DNA of 64,000 nucleotides from FEN-1219 sp963728995 (GCA_963728995.1 CAVSMD010000002.1:806001-870000), one strand, 5' to 3'. Shown: positions 29,542 through 39,798, numbered from the stretch's first letter. Translations and numbers: made by a program. The notes: a model not told the origin generated them from the sequence alone.

Positions 29542-30620
29542 TTGCTTTCGAGCACACTCAGCAACCTGACTGCGGCTCTGTTGATGCTGGCCTGCTCGGG
29601 TTGCGTCCTGCACATTCACCGCGACGGACCTCCGCCGCCCGGCTTCGAGTACACGCCGCCGCAAGAGGCCAGCGAGCCGTTTCAGCTCGAAGAGGATCAA
29701 CCCCGTCACGCTCGGCGCACCGATCAAGACGACCAAGCAGCACGATATCCTGCCGATCGTCGTTTCGCTCGAGCGGCGCACAACGGCCACCCGCAGAACC
29801 TCGTCGAGGGCCAATACTTCCGTGCGCGCGAGCCGGGGCGCAAGCCGCTCGTGATCGTGATGCCGATCTGGGGCACGAGCACCTACCCGCCGCGCAAGAT
29901 CTCGACGGTTACGCACGCAGGTCCGGCAGACGCCAACGTCATCTGGATCTACGGCACGGCCCCGGTCTTCCCGTGGACGGAGCTGCGCACGGTGCCGACC
30001 GAGGAAGGCTTCATCGCGATGGCGCGCGACAGCGCCGCAGCGCTATACGGCCGCCGTGCTGGACATGCGGCGTCTGATCGACTGGGCCGACACCCAGCCG
30101 AACATCGATCCCAACGCGAATCGCGCTCGTCGGCTTCAGCATGAGCGCGCTCGTGACGGAGACGCTGCTCGCGAACGATTCACGCGTCGCCGCCGGCGGT
30201 GGTGATGATGGGCGCGGCGCACTTCGCGGACATCTTCTCCACGTGCGGCGACAGAGCCGGCGAGGTGCGCGACGCACGTGCTGAACGACTTCGGCTGGTC
30301 GATGGACCGCTACCACGACTTCTTCCAAGGCCTGTTCGACCCGGCCGATCCGATGCGCTTCCCGGGCCACTACGACCCCGATCAAGATTCTGATGATCGA
30401 TGCGATGTTCGACGACTGCATGCCGGAGTCGGCCCGGGCTGCGCTCTGGGACCTGACCGGCCATCCCAAGCGGATCACGATGCTGTATCGACATCGCAGC
30501 TCGTTCTACACGTTGACGCCGCTCGGCCTGAACTTCGCGCGCCGCCAGATCTATCGGTTCCTCGATCACAAGCTCGCATTCGACGGCGACCGCGGCGCGC
30601 TGACGAGCGGGTTGACATAA
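29542..30620 (+). CDS. Alpha/beta-hydrolase-like lipoprotein (several frameshifts)
   Basis: A TTG start at 29542 gives a lipoprotein signal ending in LACSGC. The mature part carries LVIVMPIWGTSTYPPRKIST (strand plus oxyanion region), a nucleophile elbow VGFSMSALVTETLL (G-F-S-M-S), and HADIFSTCG-like and KRITMLYRHRSSFYTLTPLG segments near the end. This is consistent with an alpha/beta-hydrolase of about 355 residues. Frame breaks lie near 29700, 29760, 30045, 30120, 30195, 30270 and 30385, more than in most genes here. It is an outer-membrane or periplasmic esterase by inference; no closer family was recognised. Confidence 0.6.
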
Positions 30621-30686
30621 CGGGGGAGGCGACTCTTCGCCCGTCGACGCCTCGCTTGCCCATGCAGCGATCCTCTGCGATAGTCC

Positions 30687-30776
30687 GCTGGCTGAACAGG
30701 GTAAACCCGGCGAAAGCCGGGGACACAAAGCTTCCGGTCTAAAGGACTTCGGTCCCACGACAGCGGGGTTGCCGGC
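30687..30776 (+). ncRNA. Cyclic di-GMP-I (GEMM-I) riboswitch aptamer
   Basis: The sequence follows the GEMM-I consensus element by element. There is an ACAGGGTAAACC segment, a GAAA-tetraloop hairpin (CCGGCGAAAGCCGG), the GGACACAAAGCTTCCGG core with TCTAA, a second hairpin closed by a TTCG loop (GGACTTCGGTCC), and AGCGGGGTTGCCGG. The closing stem pairs 30687-30692 (GCTGGC) with 30771-30776 (GCCGGC) by six base pairs, one of them a wobble. It is on the same strand as, and 75 bp upstream of, the FAD-dependent oxidase at 30852. The short spacer contains the gene's GAGGGAG ribosome-binding site between GCGAT and ATCGC repeats, so control of translation is plausible. Confidence 0.9.
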
Positions 30777-30851
30777 AAACACCAACGCATTGGACTTGCG
30801 GCACTCGCTTCGTGCATGGACCGGCGGCGATCCGAGGGAGTCCGATCGCGC

Positions 30852-32221
30852 ATGAGTACCGCCGCCGCGCGCAAGCGCAGCTTACCGTCCGCTTCCGCCG
30901 CCACCGCCGGCCCTGCCGCCACCGTTCAAGTCTCCGCGCCGAGCGAGATCTATCAGGTCCTGATGGACCGCAAGCGCTACCCGTCGCCCGGTTCGGCCGA
31001 TCGGCAGCGGCAGCTCGACGACTCGCTGCATCACCGCGAATGGCGGCACGCAGCTCGATCTCTCCGGCATGAATCGCGTGCTGAAGATCGACAACGATAC
31101 CGTCACCGTGCAGCCTGGAATCTCGCTGCCCGATCTCGCCGAGGTGCTCGGCGAGGAAGGGCTCGAGCTGATCGGCGGCTTCGATCTCGCGAGCCGCACG
31201 GTCGGCGGCGCCGTCTGTGCAGCGGGGCTCGAGGCTTCGATGGCAGGCGACGTCGGCCAGTTCGCCTCGCACGTCGTGCAGCTCAAGGTCGTGAGCCCGA
31301 GCGGCAAGAAATTCGTCATCAACGACAAGACGAAGAGCCTGCTCGCGCTGATGCGACTCTCAGTACGGCCTGCTCGGCGTCGTTTACGAAGTGACGCTGC
31401 GCGTTCGGCCGGTCCAGGGCTTCGCCGTCCAGACGGCCAAGATCTCGTTCCAGGATTTCGGCAAGCTCGGACCGAAGCTCATGGGCGCGACGGCAGGCAT
31501 CAAGCTGTACCTGCTGCCGTTTCGCAACCGAATCTACTTCGAGCTGCGCCGACCCGCGGCGGACGCCGATCCCGGGCGCAAGTTCGCTTGGCGATTCAAG
31601 GACTGGGCCGTGAACTCGGCGTTGCCGGAGGCCGCGCGCTCACTCGGTCTGGCGCTGCCGATCCGCCAGCTGCGCTACCCGCTGATCGACAGCTTGAGCG
31701 AGGTCGCCCAGTCGCTCGTGAACAACGCGCTCGTCAGGAGCGGCAGCAACTCCGTCGAGCAGAGCGGTCGCTATCGGCTGCTCGGCAGCAAGAGGCGGTT
31801 CACGTACACGACGTGGGCATTTCCGTCCGCCGAGTTCGGTAGCACCGTGCTCGCCTACAAGCTGTTCTGCAAAGAGCATTACTTGAGGACGGGCTTCCGC
31901 TGCGACATGCCGACCGTGAGCTTCCGCCTGAATCAGGATCGCAGCGCGCTGCTGTCGCCGTCGTTCGACAGCCCGATGTTCACGATCAGCCCGCTGTCGA
32001 CGCAGACCGAGGGCTGGGACGACTTCGTCCTCGACTTCGCCGACTTCGCCGCGCAGCAGCACGGCATGCCGTTCTTCAACCAGACCCGCAACGCCGCACC
32101 CGAGGTCGTCACGCAGCGCTACGGCTCACGACTCCCCTTCTTCAACAAGGTGCGCCGCCAGCTCGACCCCCACGACCGCCTCCTGAACCAATTCTTCCAG
32201 TCCTACCTCCCCCACGCCTAG
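30852..32221 (+). CDS. FAD-binding (PCMH-type) oxidoreductase under c-di-GMP riboswitch (frameshifted)
   Basis: The ATG at 30852 is preferred because a GAGGGAG lies 13 bases upstream. After a basic, Ala-rich lead comes the FAD_binding_4 domain (MNRVLKIDNDTVTVQPGISL, LIGGFDLASRTVGGAVCAAG, HVVQLKVVSPSGKKFVINDK, LLGVVYEVTLRVRPVQGFAV). The C-terminal domain resembles DHCR24/alditol-oxidase-like enzymes (FAAQQHGMPFFNQTRNAAPE; FFNKVRRQLDPHDRLLNQFF). Breaks near 31040 and 31365 shift the frame. It oxidises or reduces an unknown substrate using FAD. Control by c-di-GMP, inferred from the riboswitch, suggests a role in envelope, matrix or surface-attachment physiology. Confidence 0.8.
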
Positions 32222-32244
32222 CGCGCGACGACGCGCGGCCCGCA

Positions 32245-32373
32245 GCGAAGCAATCGCCGGTCGGGGAGCGCCGGTACCGGGGGCGTCGGCGACAGGAAGT
32301 CGCCGTCGCAGCCTCCATGGACGGATTTACGGCGGCCCCGGGGCTGGTGCTCCACGACCGGCGATTGCTTCGC
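32245..32373. repeat. Imperfect inverted repeat with perfect 19-bp ends, between convergent genes
   Basis: The ends 32245-32263 and 32355-32373 are perfect inverted copies (GCGAAGCAATCGCCGGTCG). Pairing continues imperfectly inward over roughly 20 more bases. The centre holds a smaller GCGAC...GTCGC hairpin and a segment (CATGGACGGATTTACGGCG) that looks like an interspersed intergenic palindrome. It lies between the ends of the FAD oxidase and Sat/CysC genes and could serve as a bidirectional terminator. Confidence 0.75.
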
Positions 32374-32407
32374 GGTCGACTGGCAAAAGCCACGCTGCCG
32401 AGCGCGC

Positions 32408-34124
32408 CTAGCGAATAAAGCCGAAGGCCTCGAGCTTCACGATGATCCGGTGCGCCGACATGTCCGGCGTAATGCTCCGTCGTGTCGAGCCGCAACTCCG
32501 GATTCTCCGGCACCTCGTACGGATCGCTGACGCCCGTGAAGCCCTTCAGGATGCCCGCTCGCGCCTTCGCATACAGGCCCTTGCGGTCGCGCGCCTCGCA
32601 CATCTCGATCGGCGTCGCCACGTGGATCTCGAGGAAGCCGCCGAGCGGCTCGATCATCTCGCGCACGACCTTGCGCGTGGCCGCGTACGGCGCAATCGGC
32701 GCGCAAATCGCGATGCCGCCGTTCTTCGTGATCTCGCTCGCCACGTAGCCGATGCGCTGGATGTTCAGGTCGCGGTGCTCCTTCGAGAAGCCGAGCTCGC
32801 TCGACAGGTGCTTGCGCACGAGATCGCCGTCGAGCAGCGTCACCGGTCGGCCGCCCATCTCCATGAGCTTCACCATCAGCGCATTCGCGACCGTCGACTT
32901 GCCCGAGCCCGACAAGCCCGTAAAGAACACGGTGAAGCCTTGCTTGTGGCGCGGCGGGTGCGTCCGCCGCAGCTCGGCGACCACATCGGGAAACGAGAAC
33001 CACTCGGGAATGTCGGCGCCTTCCTGCAGACGGCGCCGCAGCTCCGTGCCCGAGATGTCGAGCGTGCGCCAGCCCTTCTCGACCTCGTCCTGCGGGAAAT
33101 ATTGAGCCTTGTCCTCGACATACACCATGTTCTTAAACGGCACCATGCTGATGTCGAGCTCTTTCTCGTGCTGCCTTCATGAGCTCCTGCGCGTCGTACG
33201 GGCCATAGAACGGCTTGCCGTTGCTGTCTTTGCCCGGGCCGGCGTGATCGCGGCCGACGATGAAGTGCGTGCAGCCATAGTTCTTGCGGATGATCGCGTG
33301 CCAGAGCGCTTCGCGCGGGCCGCCCATGCGCATCGCGAGCGGCAGCAGGCTCAGCGTGGTGGTCTGCTCGGGATAGTGCCGCAAGCAGATGCTCGTAGCA
33401 GCGCACGCGCGTGAAGTGATCCACGTCGCCGGGCTTCGTCATGCCTACGACGGGCTGGATCAGCAGATTCGCCTCGACCTCCTTCGCCGCGCGGAACGTG
33501 AGCTCCTGGTGCGCCCGATGCATCGGGTTGCGCGTCTGAAACGCGACGACGCGGCGCCAGCCGAGCTTCTGGAACCGATCGCGCATCTCCTTAGGAGTAT
33601 CTCGTAAGTGCTTGAAATCGTAATGGCCTGGCGCCTCGACGCCCCGCAGCGTACCGCCGAGGTACACCTCGTTGCTGCGGTGGCGCAGGTAAGTGACGCC
33701 GGGGTGCTGCTCGTCCGTCGTGCCGAACACGGCCTGGGCTTCGGCCTCGCGATCCGGTCGGTAGATGCTCGAGATCTCGAGCGTCGCGATCAAGCACACC
33801 CTCGCCGTCGCGCAGCGCGACGGCGTCGCCTTCCTCGAGCTTCTCGGCGAACGCGGGCGTCACGTCGAGCGTGATCGGCATCGGCCAGAGCACGCCGCTC
33901 GTCAGACGCATCTCGGCCAGCACGCGCCGATAGTCGGGCTCGGCCATGAACCCGTCGAGCGGCGAGAACGCGCCGTTCAGCAGCATCTCGATGTCGCAGA
34001 GCTGCCGCATGGTCAGGTCCCATGACGGCAGGTCGCGAGCCCTGGCCTTCTCCGCGCGAACGCCGGCCTCGTCGAGATAGAGATTCTTCAATTCCCCGCC
34101 GTGCGGGGCTTTCAATGCACCCAT
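32408..34124 (-). CDS. Bifunctional sulfate adenylyltransferase / APS kinase (four frameshifts)
   Basis: The N-terminal ATP sulfurylase domain (about 1-385) shows WDLTMRQLCDIEMLLNGAFS, PLDGFMAEPDYR, the active-site VAFQTRNPMHRAHQELTFRA and HFIVGRDHAGPGKDSNGKPF. The C-terminal APS kinase domain has the P-loop FFTGLSGSGKSTVANAL, the segment LLDGDLVRKHLSSELGFSKE and FLEIHVATPIEMCEARDRKG. Together they make PAPS from sulfate and ATP for assimilation. The ATG at 34124 begins MGALKAPHGGELKNLYLDEA. Extra bases near 33795, 33395, 33175 and 32465 break the frame. It lies between the convergent FAD oxidase and a FabD-like gene, 7 kb from cysI, so sulfate activation and sulfite reduction are encoded separately here. 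Confidence 0.9.
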
Positions 34125-34212
34125 GTACGCCTTGCTCCGTTTCCAAAACCGATCGAGTAGCGCCACGCCGCCGGGCTCATGACCCGCCGTCGGAGGCGCT
34201 ACCTCGATGAAA

Positions 34213-35188
34213 CTAGCCGCCCGTAAGCTGCTGGGCCGTCGCGCGGATCGTCGCCGCATTAATCGCGGGCAGGTATTGTGCTTGATGCTCGCGCCATTTC
34301 AAGGATCTCTTGACGATCGACTCGAGATTCGGCCGTTTGTCCGCGGGACTCTCGCCCTTGCCGATACCGCCGCCGAACTCGATGACCGTGTCGATGCCGG
34401 CGTCGATCGCGGCGCTCATGCAGCTGACCCACTGAACGGGATTGAACAGCTGAAAGAACAGCCGCGCGCGAATCGCCTCGGGCGAGCTCTCATGCAGCCG
34501 GCCCGTGTAGTTCGACAGCACGTCCGTGCGCGCACTCGCAAACTCGGTCTGCTCGAGCACCTGACGGAACTGCTGAGCCGCTGCCACCATCAGAAACGAG
34601 TGGAACGCGCCCTCGGTGTTCAGCCGCACGGCGCGCTTCTTGGCGCTCTCGAGCTCGGCCGCGAGCTTGTCGAGGTCGGCGGATTCCCCGGCCACCACGG
34701 TCTGGTCGGGCATGTTGTGCGCCGCAATGCCGCAGTAGTGTTTATCCGCGAGTGCCTCGGCTGTCGCGAGATCGAGCGTCGTGGCCACCATGCCACCGCG
34801 ACCGAGCTCGCTCATGAGCTGGCCGCGGCGACTCACGAGCGCCACGCCACTCTCGAACGTCAGCGACTCCGCCATGACGAGCGCGGAATATTCGCCCAGG
34901 CTGTGACCCGCACCGAGCGCCGGCTGCACGCGATCGCCGACCAGGCTCCGGAACGATTCGAGGCACGCGATCTCATGCGTGAGCAGCGCCGGCTGCGTGA
35001 ATCGCGTGAGCTTCAGCTCTGACGTTTGGATCGCGAAACGACAGCTCGCTGAGATCGTAACCGAGCACTTGGCTCGCCCGCGCGTACAGATCGCGGGCCA
35101 CGGGAAATTCCTCGACGAGATCCGAGCCCATGCCGGGGTACTGCGAGCCCTGGCCGGGAAAGACAAAGAGCACCTTGCTGGCTGCCAC
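34213..35188 (-). CDS. fabD: Malonyl-CoA:ACP transacylase (FabD-like; frameshifted)
   Basis: The enzyme begins MAASKVLFVFPGQGSQYPGM and has the catalytic motif GHSLGEYSALV, the malonate-binding Arg region and GAFHSFLM with the catalytic His. It ends at the TAG at 34213 with IRATAQQLTGG. One extra base near 35025 breaks the frame. The product, malonyl-ACP, feeds fatty acid or polyketide synthesis. The gene is not beside fabH/fabG/acpP as in the usual fab cluster, so it may be a second acyltransferase; the sequence does not decide. Confidence 0.85.
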
Positions 35189-35295
35189 GTGAACGTTTCG
35201 CCTCGAACCTCTGCGGGGCGTTTACGATGCCCGAACGGGCGGTCCAAGCCAAGTATCGGCGGGGCCTCGACATCGAGCCGGGGCGACGATCGACG

Positions 35296-36600
35296 TCACT
35301 CGCGCACGCGCACGCGCCTGCCCTCGCGCTCGTCGACGGAAAACAGCAGCGCCATTCCCGCGATGAACAGCACGATCACGACACTGACCCCGACTCGCTG
35401 CGAGCCCGACCAGGCCGTGAGAACACCGAGCAGGAAGGGCCCGAGGAAGGCCGTCAAGCGTCCCGAGAACGCGAAGAACCCGAAGAACTCGTTCTCCATG
35501 TCGGGCGGCACGAATCGCGCCATGAGCGAACGGCTGGCGGACTGGTTCGGGCCGGCAAATATGCCGATCAGCACGCCGGCGACCCAAAACATGGCTTGCG
35601 TCGTCGCAAGCGTCGCCAGCAGCGAGGCGCCGATCAGTCCGATCAGGGACAGCACGATCGTTCGCTTCCCGCCGATCAGATCGTCGAGGTAGCCCATCGC
35701 GAGCGCGCCGATGCCGGCCGCCAGATTGATGACGATGCCGAACACCAGCACCTGCTGGAGCGTGAAACCGAAGGTCTGCGCCGCGAAGATGCCGCCGAAC
35801 GCAAACACCGTGACGAGGCCGTCGTTATAGAGCAGCCGCGCAAGCAGGAACCGCACGGTTTGTCGATGCTTGCGCACTTCGCTGAACGTGCGCTTCAGCT
35901 GCGCGAAGGACGCCCGGACGATGGTGCCGTCGCGCGAGATTCGCGACTTGTCCTCGTGCACCCACAGCAGCATCGGGATGGTAAATACCGCCATCCAAAC
36001 GGCGACGATGAGATTCGTCGCGCGGATGTTTTCGCCGAGCTCCTTCGCGAACCCGAACCACGGCTGCGCCGGCTGCACGAATGCGACGAGGGCCACCGCC
36101 AGCGCCAATAGGCCGCCGATGTAGCCTAATCCCCAGCCCAGGCCCGACACCCAGCCGATCCGCTCGGGCGGCGCCAGATCCGGTAGAAATGCGTTGTAGA
36201 ACACCTCGCTGAACTCGAACGCGACGTTCGCGATGACGAACAACGTCAGCGCCAGCATCACTTGCCCCGGCAGCGCTCGATACAGCGCCGCCGTTGCCAC
36301 GATGCAAACGACCACCGTGATCACGAAAAATAGCTTGCGGAAACCGCCGCGGTCCGCCAGCGCGCCGAGCAGCGGCGAGGCGAACGCGATGATCAACGCG
36401 GTGATCGAGACGGCGCGCGACCAAAGCTCGGTGCCGGAGATCGGGTCGGCCGCGATCGCCTGGGTGAAATACGTCGCATAGACGAACGTCACGACGAGCG
36501 TCGTGAAAGGAGAGTTCGCGAAGTCGTAGAAGGCCCATGACCAGATCGCACGCGCCGATCCACGCGCACTCCCCTTGTTCCTTCCTGCAGGCGCGTTCAT
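35296..36600 (-). CDS. UMF1-family MFS transporter
   Basis: An intact 434-aa protein with twelve predicted helices and the UMF1 (Atg22-like) signature AFYDFANSPFTTLVVTFVYA in helix 1, ADRGGFRKLFFVITV in the A-motif loop and NQSASRSLMARFVPPDMENE in the second half. It may export small solutes; members are uncharacterised in bacteria. The frame is uninterrupted over 1.3 kb, unlike most of its neighbours. It is on the minus strand and has no evident operon partner. Confidence 0.9.
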   Translation of the reverse strand: MNAPAGRNKGSARGSARAIWSWAFYDFANSPFTTLVVTFVYATYFTQAIAADPISGTELWSRAVSITALIIAFASPLLGALADRGGFRKLFFVITVVVCIVATAALYRALPGQVMLALTLFVIANVAFEFSEVFYNAFLPDLAPPERIGWVSGLGWGLGYIGGLLALAVALVAFVQPAQPWFGFAKELGENIRATNLIVAVWMAVFTIPMLLWVHEDKSRISRDGTIVRASFAQLKRTFSEVRKHRQTVRFLLARLLYNDGLVTVFAFGGIFAAQTFGFTLQQVLVFGIVINLAAGIGALAMGYLDDLIGGKRTIVLSLIGLIGASLLATLATTQAMFWVAGVLIGIFAGPNQSASRSLMARFVPPDMENEFFGFFAFSGRLTAFLGPFLLGVLTAWSGSQRVGVSVVIVLFIAGMALLFSVDEREGRRVRVRE

Positions 36601-36633
36601 TGGAGCTCGAGTGGCGAAGACGCGATCGCGGCG

Positions 36634-37371
36634 CTACTGGCCGTAGCTCGGATCGCAGTCGTAGGGATACACGAACTCGCCCGGCTTGCGCGTCCAGGCC
36701 ATGTAACGGGCGGCCAGCCCGGCGAAGACCTGTGGGTCTTCATAGAGCTGCGTGAGCCACAGCGTAGTGCCGTCGCCGCTGACTCGAAACTTCTCGATCA
36801 GGTGCAGCGCGTCGCTGTGGTTGAAGCCGTTGTTCATGAACGTGCCCGAGCTGATGTGCGTGGTGTCGACGACCAGCGTATCACCCTCCCAATGGCCCAC
36901 CGAGTGACCGGAACGCGAGTGCGGCGCCGTGGCCGGCGGATGCGGGCGCCCATCCAGGAAGATCACGCGAGTCAGGTCGAAATATTCCATCTTGAAGACG
37001 ATGAGCTTGGAGCCCTGATAAATCTCCATCGGAAACGGCGCCTGCATGAAGAACGCCACCGTCGGTGCGTTGCAGGTGTTCTCGCGCTTGAGCTCGGCTT
37101 TGTAGTCGTAGCTCTCGACCTCCTCGATCGCTGCCGGCGTCAGCTTCAACCCACCGAAATCCCCTGCGGCGAGCTCGCCGGCGCCCGTGTCGTTGATCAG
37201 CACGGCAGCCTTCGGCAGCTCGTCGATCAACGCTTGCCCGGAGCGCTGCCGCTCGAACTTCACGGCCCAGAAGCCCTCGAGATTCGGCGCCGCGGCGGCG
37301 CCGGCGGCGGCGAGCAGCAGAGCGCTGCCCGCGGCAGCGACGAAAGCCGCTCACACGGCCTCGCTAGTCAT
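36634..37371 (-). CDS. Secreted protein of unknown function, downstream of DUF6152 gene (in-frame stop near start)
   Basis: The body (AAPNLEGFWAVKFERQRSGQ, LLKLTPAAIEEVESYDYK-like, RVIFLDGRPHPPATAPHSRS, GHWEGDTLVVDTTHISSGTF, FRVSGDGTTLWLTQLYEDPQ) is typical of uncharacterised exported proteins found next to DUF6152 genes. An Ala-rich signal-like stretch precedes it (FVAAAGSALLLAAAGAAAA). The ATG at 37371 overlaps the end of the DUF6152 gene and is in frame, but a TGA occurs at codon 7. Either that base is wrong, two small errors compensate, or translation starts elsewhere; no ATG, GTG or TTG lies between that stop and the signal. No function is known. Confidence 0.6.
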
Positions 37372-37828
37372 CGCCGTTCACGACGCCGGGATCGGGCCGC
37401 TGGCCGACGAGCTCGTGGCCGTCGGGATAGATGACGCGATACACGCGCATCGAGTTCGACCCGTCGCGCGCGGGGTAGCCTTCGACCGTCACCATGTCGC
37501 CGGGCTTGATCGAGGTCTCCGTCCACCCGCGCCGGCGCAGGATGTTCGGCGAGTTCGTCTCGATGCGCCACTGCTGCGTGTCGCCGTCCGTCTTCTTCTC
37601 GGTGAGCAACAAGAGGCCGTGCGGATTGCGGAAGGAGAATTCGTTGATCACGCCGGACACCTTGATGAGCCGATCCGCCACGAAATGCACGGCGAACGAG
37701 TGATGCGCGAGCGCCGGGCACGCAGCGAGCAGCGTGGCGAGCACCATCGATCCGAGCGTACCGCGGCGAACCGCGCGTCGCGTGGTTGGCGCAGCGCGTA
37801 TAGGTGAATCGTGCCTGACGCTGATCAT
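37364..37828 (-). CDS. DUF6152 family secreted protein
   Basis: The ATG at 37828 overlaps the stop of the hydroxyacid dehydrogenase gene (ATGA). The signal peptide (MVLATLLAACPALA) precedes HHSFAVHFVADRLIKVSGVI, NEFSFRNPHGLLLLTEKKTD, IKPGDMVTVEGYPARDGSNS and MRVYRVIYPDGHELVGQRPD. This is the DUF6152 family of small periplasmic proteins with a His-His pair after the cleavage site, perhaps a metal or substrate ligand. It lies in a tight unit with the dehydrogenase, the MBL-fold hydrolase and the unknown secreted protein. The joint job of the four is unknown. Confidence 0.8.
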   Translation of the reverse strand: MISVRHDSPIRAAPTTRRAVRRGTLGSMVLATLLAACPALAHHSFAVHFVADRLIKVSGVINEFSFRNPHGLLLLTEKKTDGDTQQWRIETNSPNILRRRGWTETSIKPGDMVTVEGYPARDGSNSMRVYRVIYPDGHELVGQRPDPGVVNGDD

Positions 37829-38884
37829 TCTTCCCCTCCGCCACCGAGCAACGAGACGCCGCCGAAGCGGCTCTGCCATTTCGCGATGCCTTCGGTGTTG
37901 TACACGCTGTCGGGCAGCTCGCCGCGAAGGGCCGTCAGCACGGCGTCCGCTGCCCAGGGAATGGCAGCCCCCAGTGTACCGCCCTGATTGGCCGCAATCA
38001 TGTGCGGCGACAGCAGCACGCGGTCGCCATAGCCCAGAATCCGTGCGCCCCGTGGCGGCGGCTCTTCCGGCAGCACGTCGAGCGCCGCCGCCGCCAGCGC
38101 GCCGGCATCGAGCGCATCGCAGAGCGCATCCAGATCGACGACGGCCCCGCGCGCCGTGTTCACGAGCGCGGCGTTGCGTCTCATCAACGACAGCCGCCGG
38201 CGGTCGATCAGGCCGCGGGTCTCCGCCGTGAGGTTGCAATGCAGCGTGACGACGTCCGCGGCGCGCAGCAGTGTGTCGAGATCCATGCGCTCGACGCCGT
38301 GGCGCGTAAACTTGCCGTCGTCCACGTACGGGTCCGCCGCGAGCACGCGAGCGCCCCAGGGCCGAAGGAGCTCCGCGACGCGCGACCCCGCGCGGCCGAG
38401 GCCGACGATGCCGATCGTGATGCCGGGATAACCGTCACTGCGCCGCCCGACATACGTGCCGTACGTCGGCGGCTCGCGCCAGCCGCCGCCCTTGACGTGC
38501 CGGTCTCGCTCGCGCACCCGCTTCAGCAGCGTCAGGATCAGCGCGACCGCGCCCTCGGCCACGCCGCCCCAGTTGGCTTCCGTCGGGCAATGCGTCACGA
38601 GCACACCGAGCGCCGTCGCGGCGTCGAGGTCGACGTCGTCGACGCCGATCGTGTACTTCGCAACGAGCCGCAAGCTCCGGTGACAGCGACAGAAGCTCGC
38701 GGTCCATGCGGCCGCGAAACGTGGCGCCGAGCAGCACGTCGACGCCGGGCATGAGCGACCCGATTCGCTCGCGATCGGCATCGGGCGCGGCGACGACGAC
38801 CTCGCAGCCGGCCTTCTCGAGGCGGCGGTGCGACGCGCCGTCCTCGTCGACGGGCCGGTAGATCAGTACTTTCGGCCGCCGCAA
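37825..38884 (-). CDS. D-isomer-specific 2-hydroxyacid dehydrogenase (frameshifted)
   Basis: The NAD-binding fold is clear: GITIGIVGLGRAGSRVAELL, then LHCNLTAETRGLIDRRRLSL, LVNTARGAVVDLDALCDALD and the catalytic His region LLSPHMIAANQGGTLG. An extra base near 38690 (CT[T]GCGG) breaks the frame between SLSPEL and RLVAKYTIGVDDVDLDAATA. The start is uncertain; a TTG at 38884 (LRRPKVLIYRPVDEDGASHR) is the first suitable codon and lies 27 bp after the corrected stop of the MBL gene. It reduces a 2-keto acid or oxidises a D-2-hydroxyacid; the substrate is not known. Confidence 0.8.
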
Positions 38885-38910
38885 AGCTTCCCTGCCCGCG
38901 TCGCCGCGGC

Positions 38911-39798
38911 CTACATCTCGGACTTCAAGCGCGTTGTAGAACAAGCCGAGGAATCGGTCCGGTGAGCCGAGCTTGGCGTCGAGATCCGCCGTGGGCTTGG
39001 CCGCGATGACCTGCTCGAGCGTCATGCCTTGCCGAATCATGCCCGAGATCTTCTGCTGCAGGCCCGGCGATCATGTCGCGAAACGCGATGAGGTCATCGC
39101 GCGTCGACACCACGCCGTGGCCCGGCAGGATCTTCGTGTTCGGGCCGGCGATGTCGATGACCTGCTGCAAGGCCGCGAGCGTGCCCTTCACCGTGCCGCC
39201 GTTACCGGCATCGACGATCGGATAGCCCACGGTGCGGAAGACGTCGCCGACGTGGATGACGTCGGCCTTCGGTAGCCGGATGTAGCTGTCGCCGTCCGTG
39301 TGGGCGGGCGGCAACTTGTGGATCTCGAGGTCTTCGCCGTCGAAATGCAGGCCGATGGCATCGCCATAGGTCACGACGGGCAAGCGCCACGGCCGCGCGC
39401 CGGCGGCGCGCCGTTGACGCCTTTGACCAAGCGCGCACGCACGTTGTCGTGAGCGATGATCTCGACGCCCATCTTGCCGACGTTCTCGTTGCCGCCCGTG
39501 TGATCGCCGTGCACGTGCGTGTTCACGAGCATCTTGATCGGCTTCTTCGAGATCGTCCGAATCGCGGCCACGAGCTTGTCGGTCAGCGGCGCGAACTGAT
39601 CGTCGATCATCAGCACGCCGTCGTCGCCGACGAGCACGCCGACGTTGCCGCCTCTGCCCTCGAGGTAATAGAAATTGCCGGCGACCTTGTGCACGGTGAT
39701 CTGCACGGCCGAGAAATCCTCCTGCTGCTGCGCCAGCGCGGCTTGCGCGGCGAGCAGGACGGGCGACAGCAACACGAGCAGCAGCTTGCGATTCGACA
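38911..39798 (-). CDS. Secreted MBL-fold metallohydrolase (three frameshifts)
   Basis: A GTG start at 39798 follows GGGGGAAGCC and opens a signal peptide (MSNRKLLLVLLSPVLLAAQA). The zinc motif NTHVHGDHTGGNENVGKMGV (H-x-H-x-D-H) is present, with later ligands in YIRLPKADVIHVGDVFRTVG and ILPGHGVVSTRDDLIAFRDM. Extra bases near 39400, 39065 and 38935 (CT[T]GAAG) break the frame. Correcting the last one ends the protein LFYNALKSEM at the TAG at 38911. This family is often found with quinohaemoprotein dehydrogenases as a quinoprotein relay; here it sits with a hydroxyacid dehydrogenase. The hydrolysed bond is unknown. Confidence 0.8.

Noticed and set aside
38925..39040. Fusion of the MBL hydrolase with the hydroxyacid dehydrogenase
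   Set aside because: The apparent continuous frame comes from an extra base at about 38935; removing it gives a normal MBL end at 38911.
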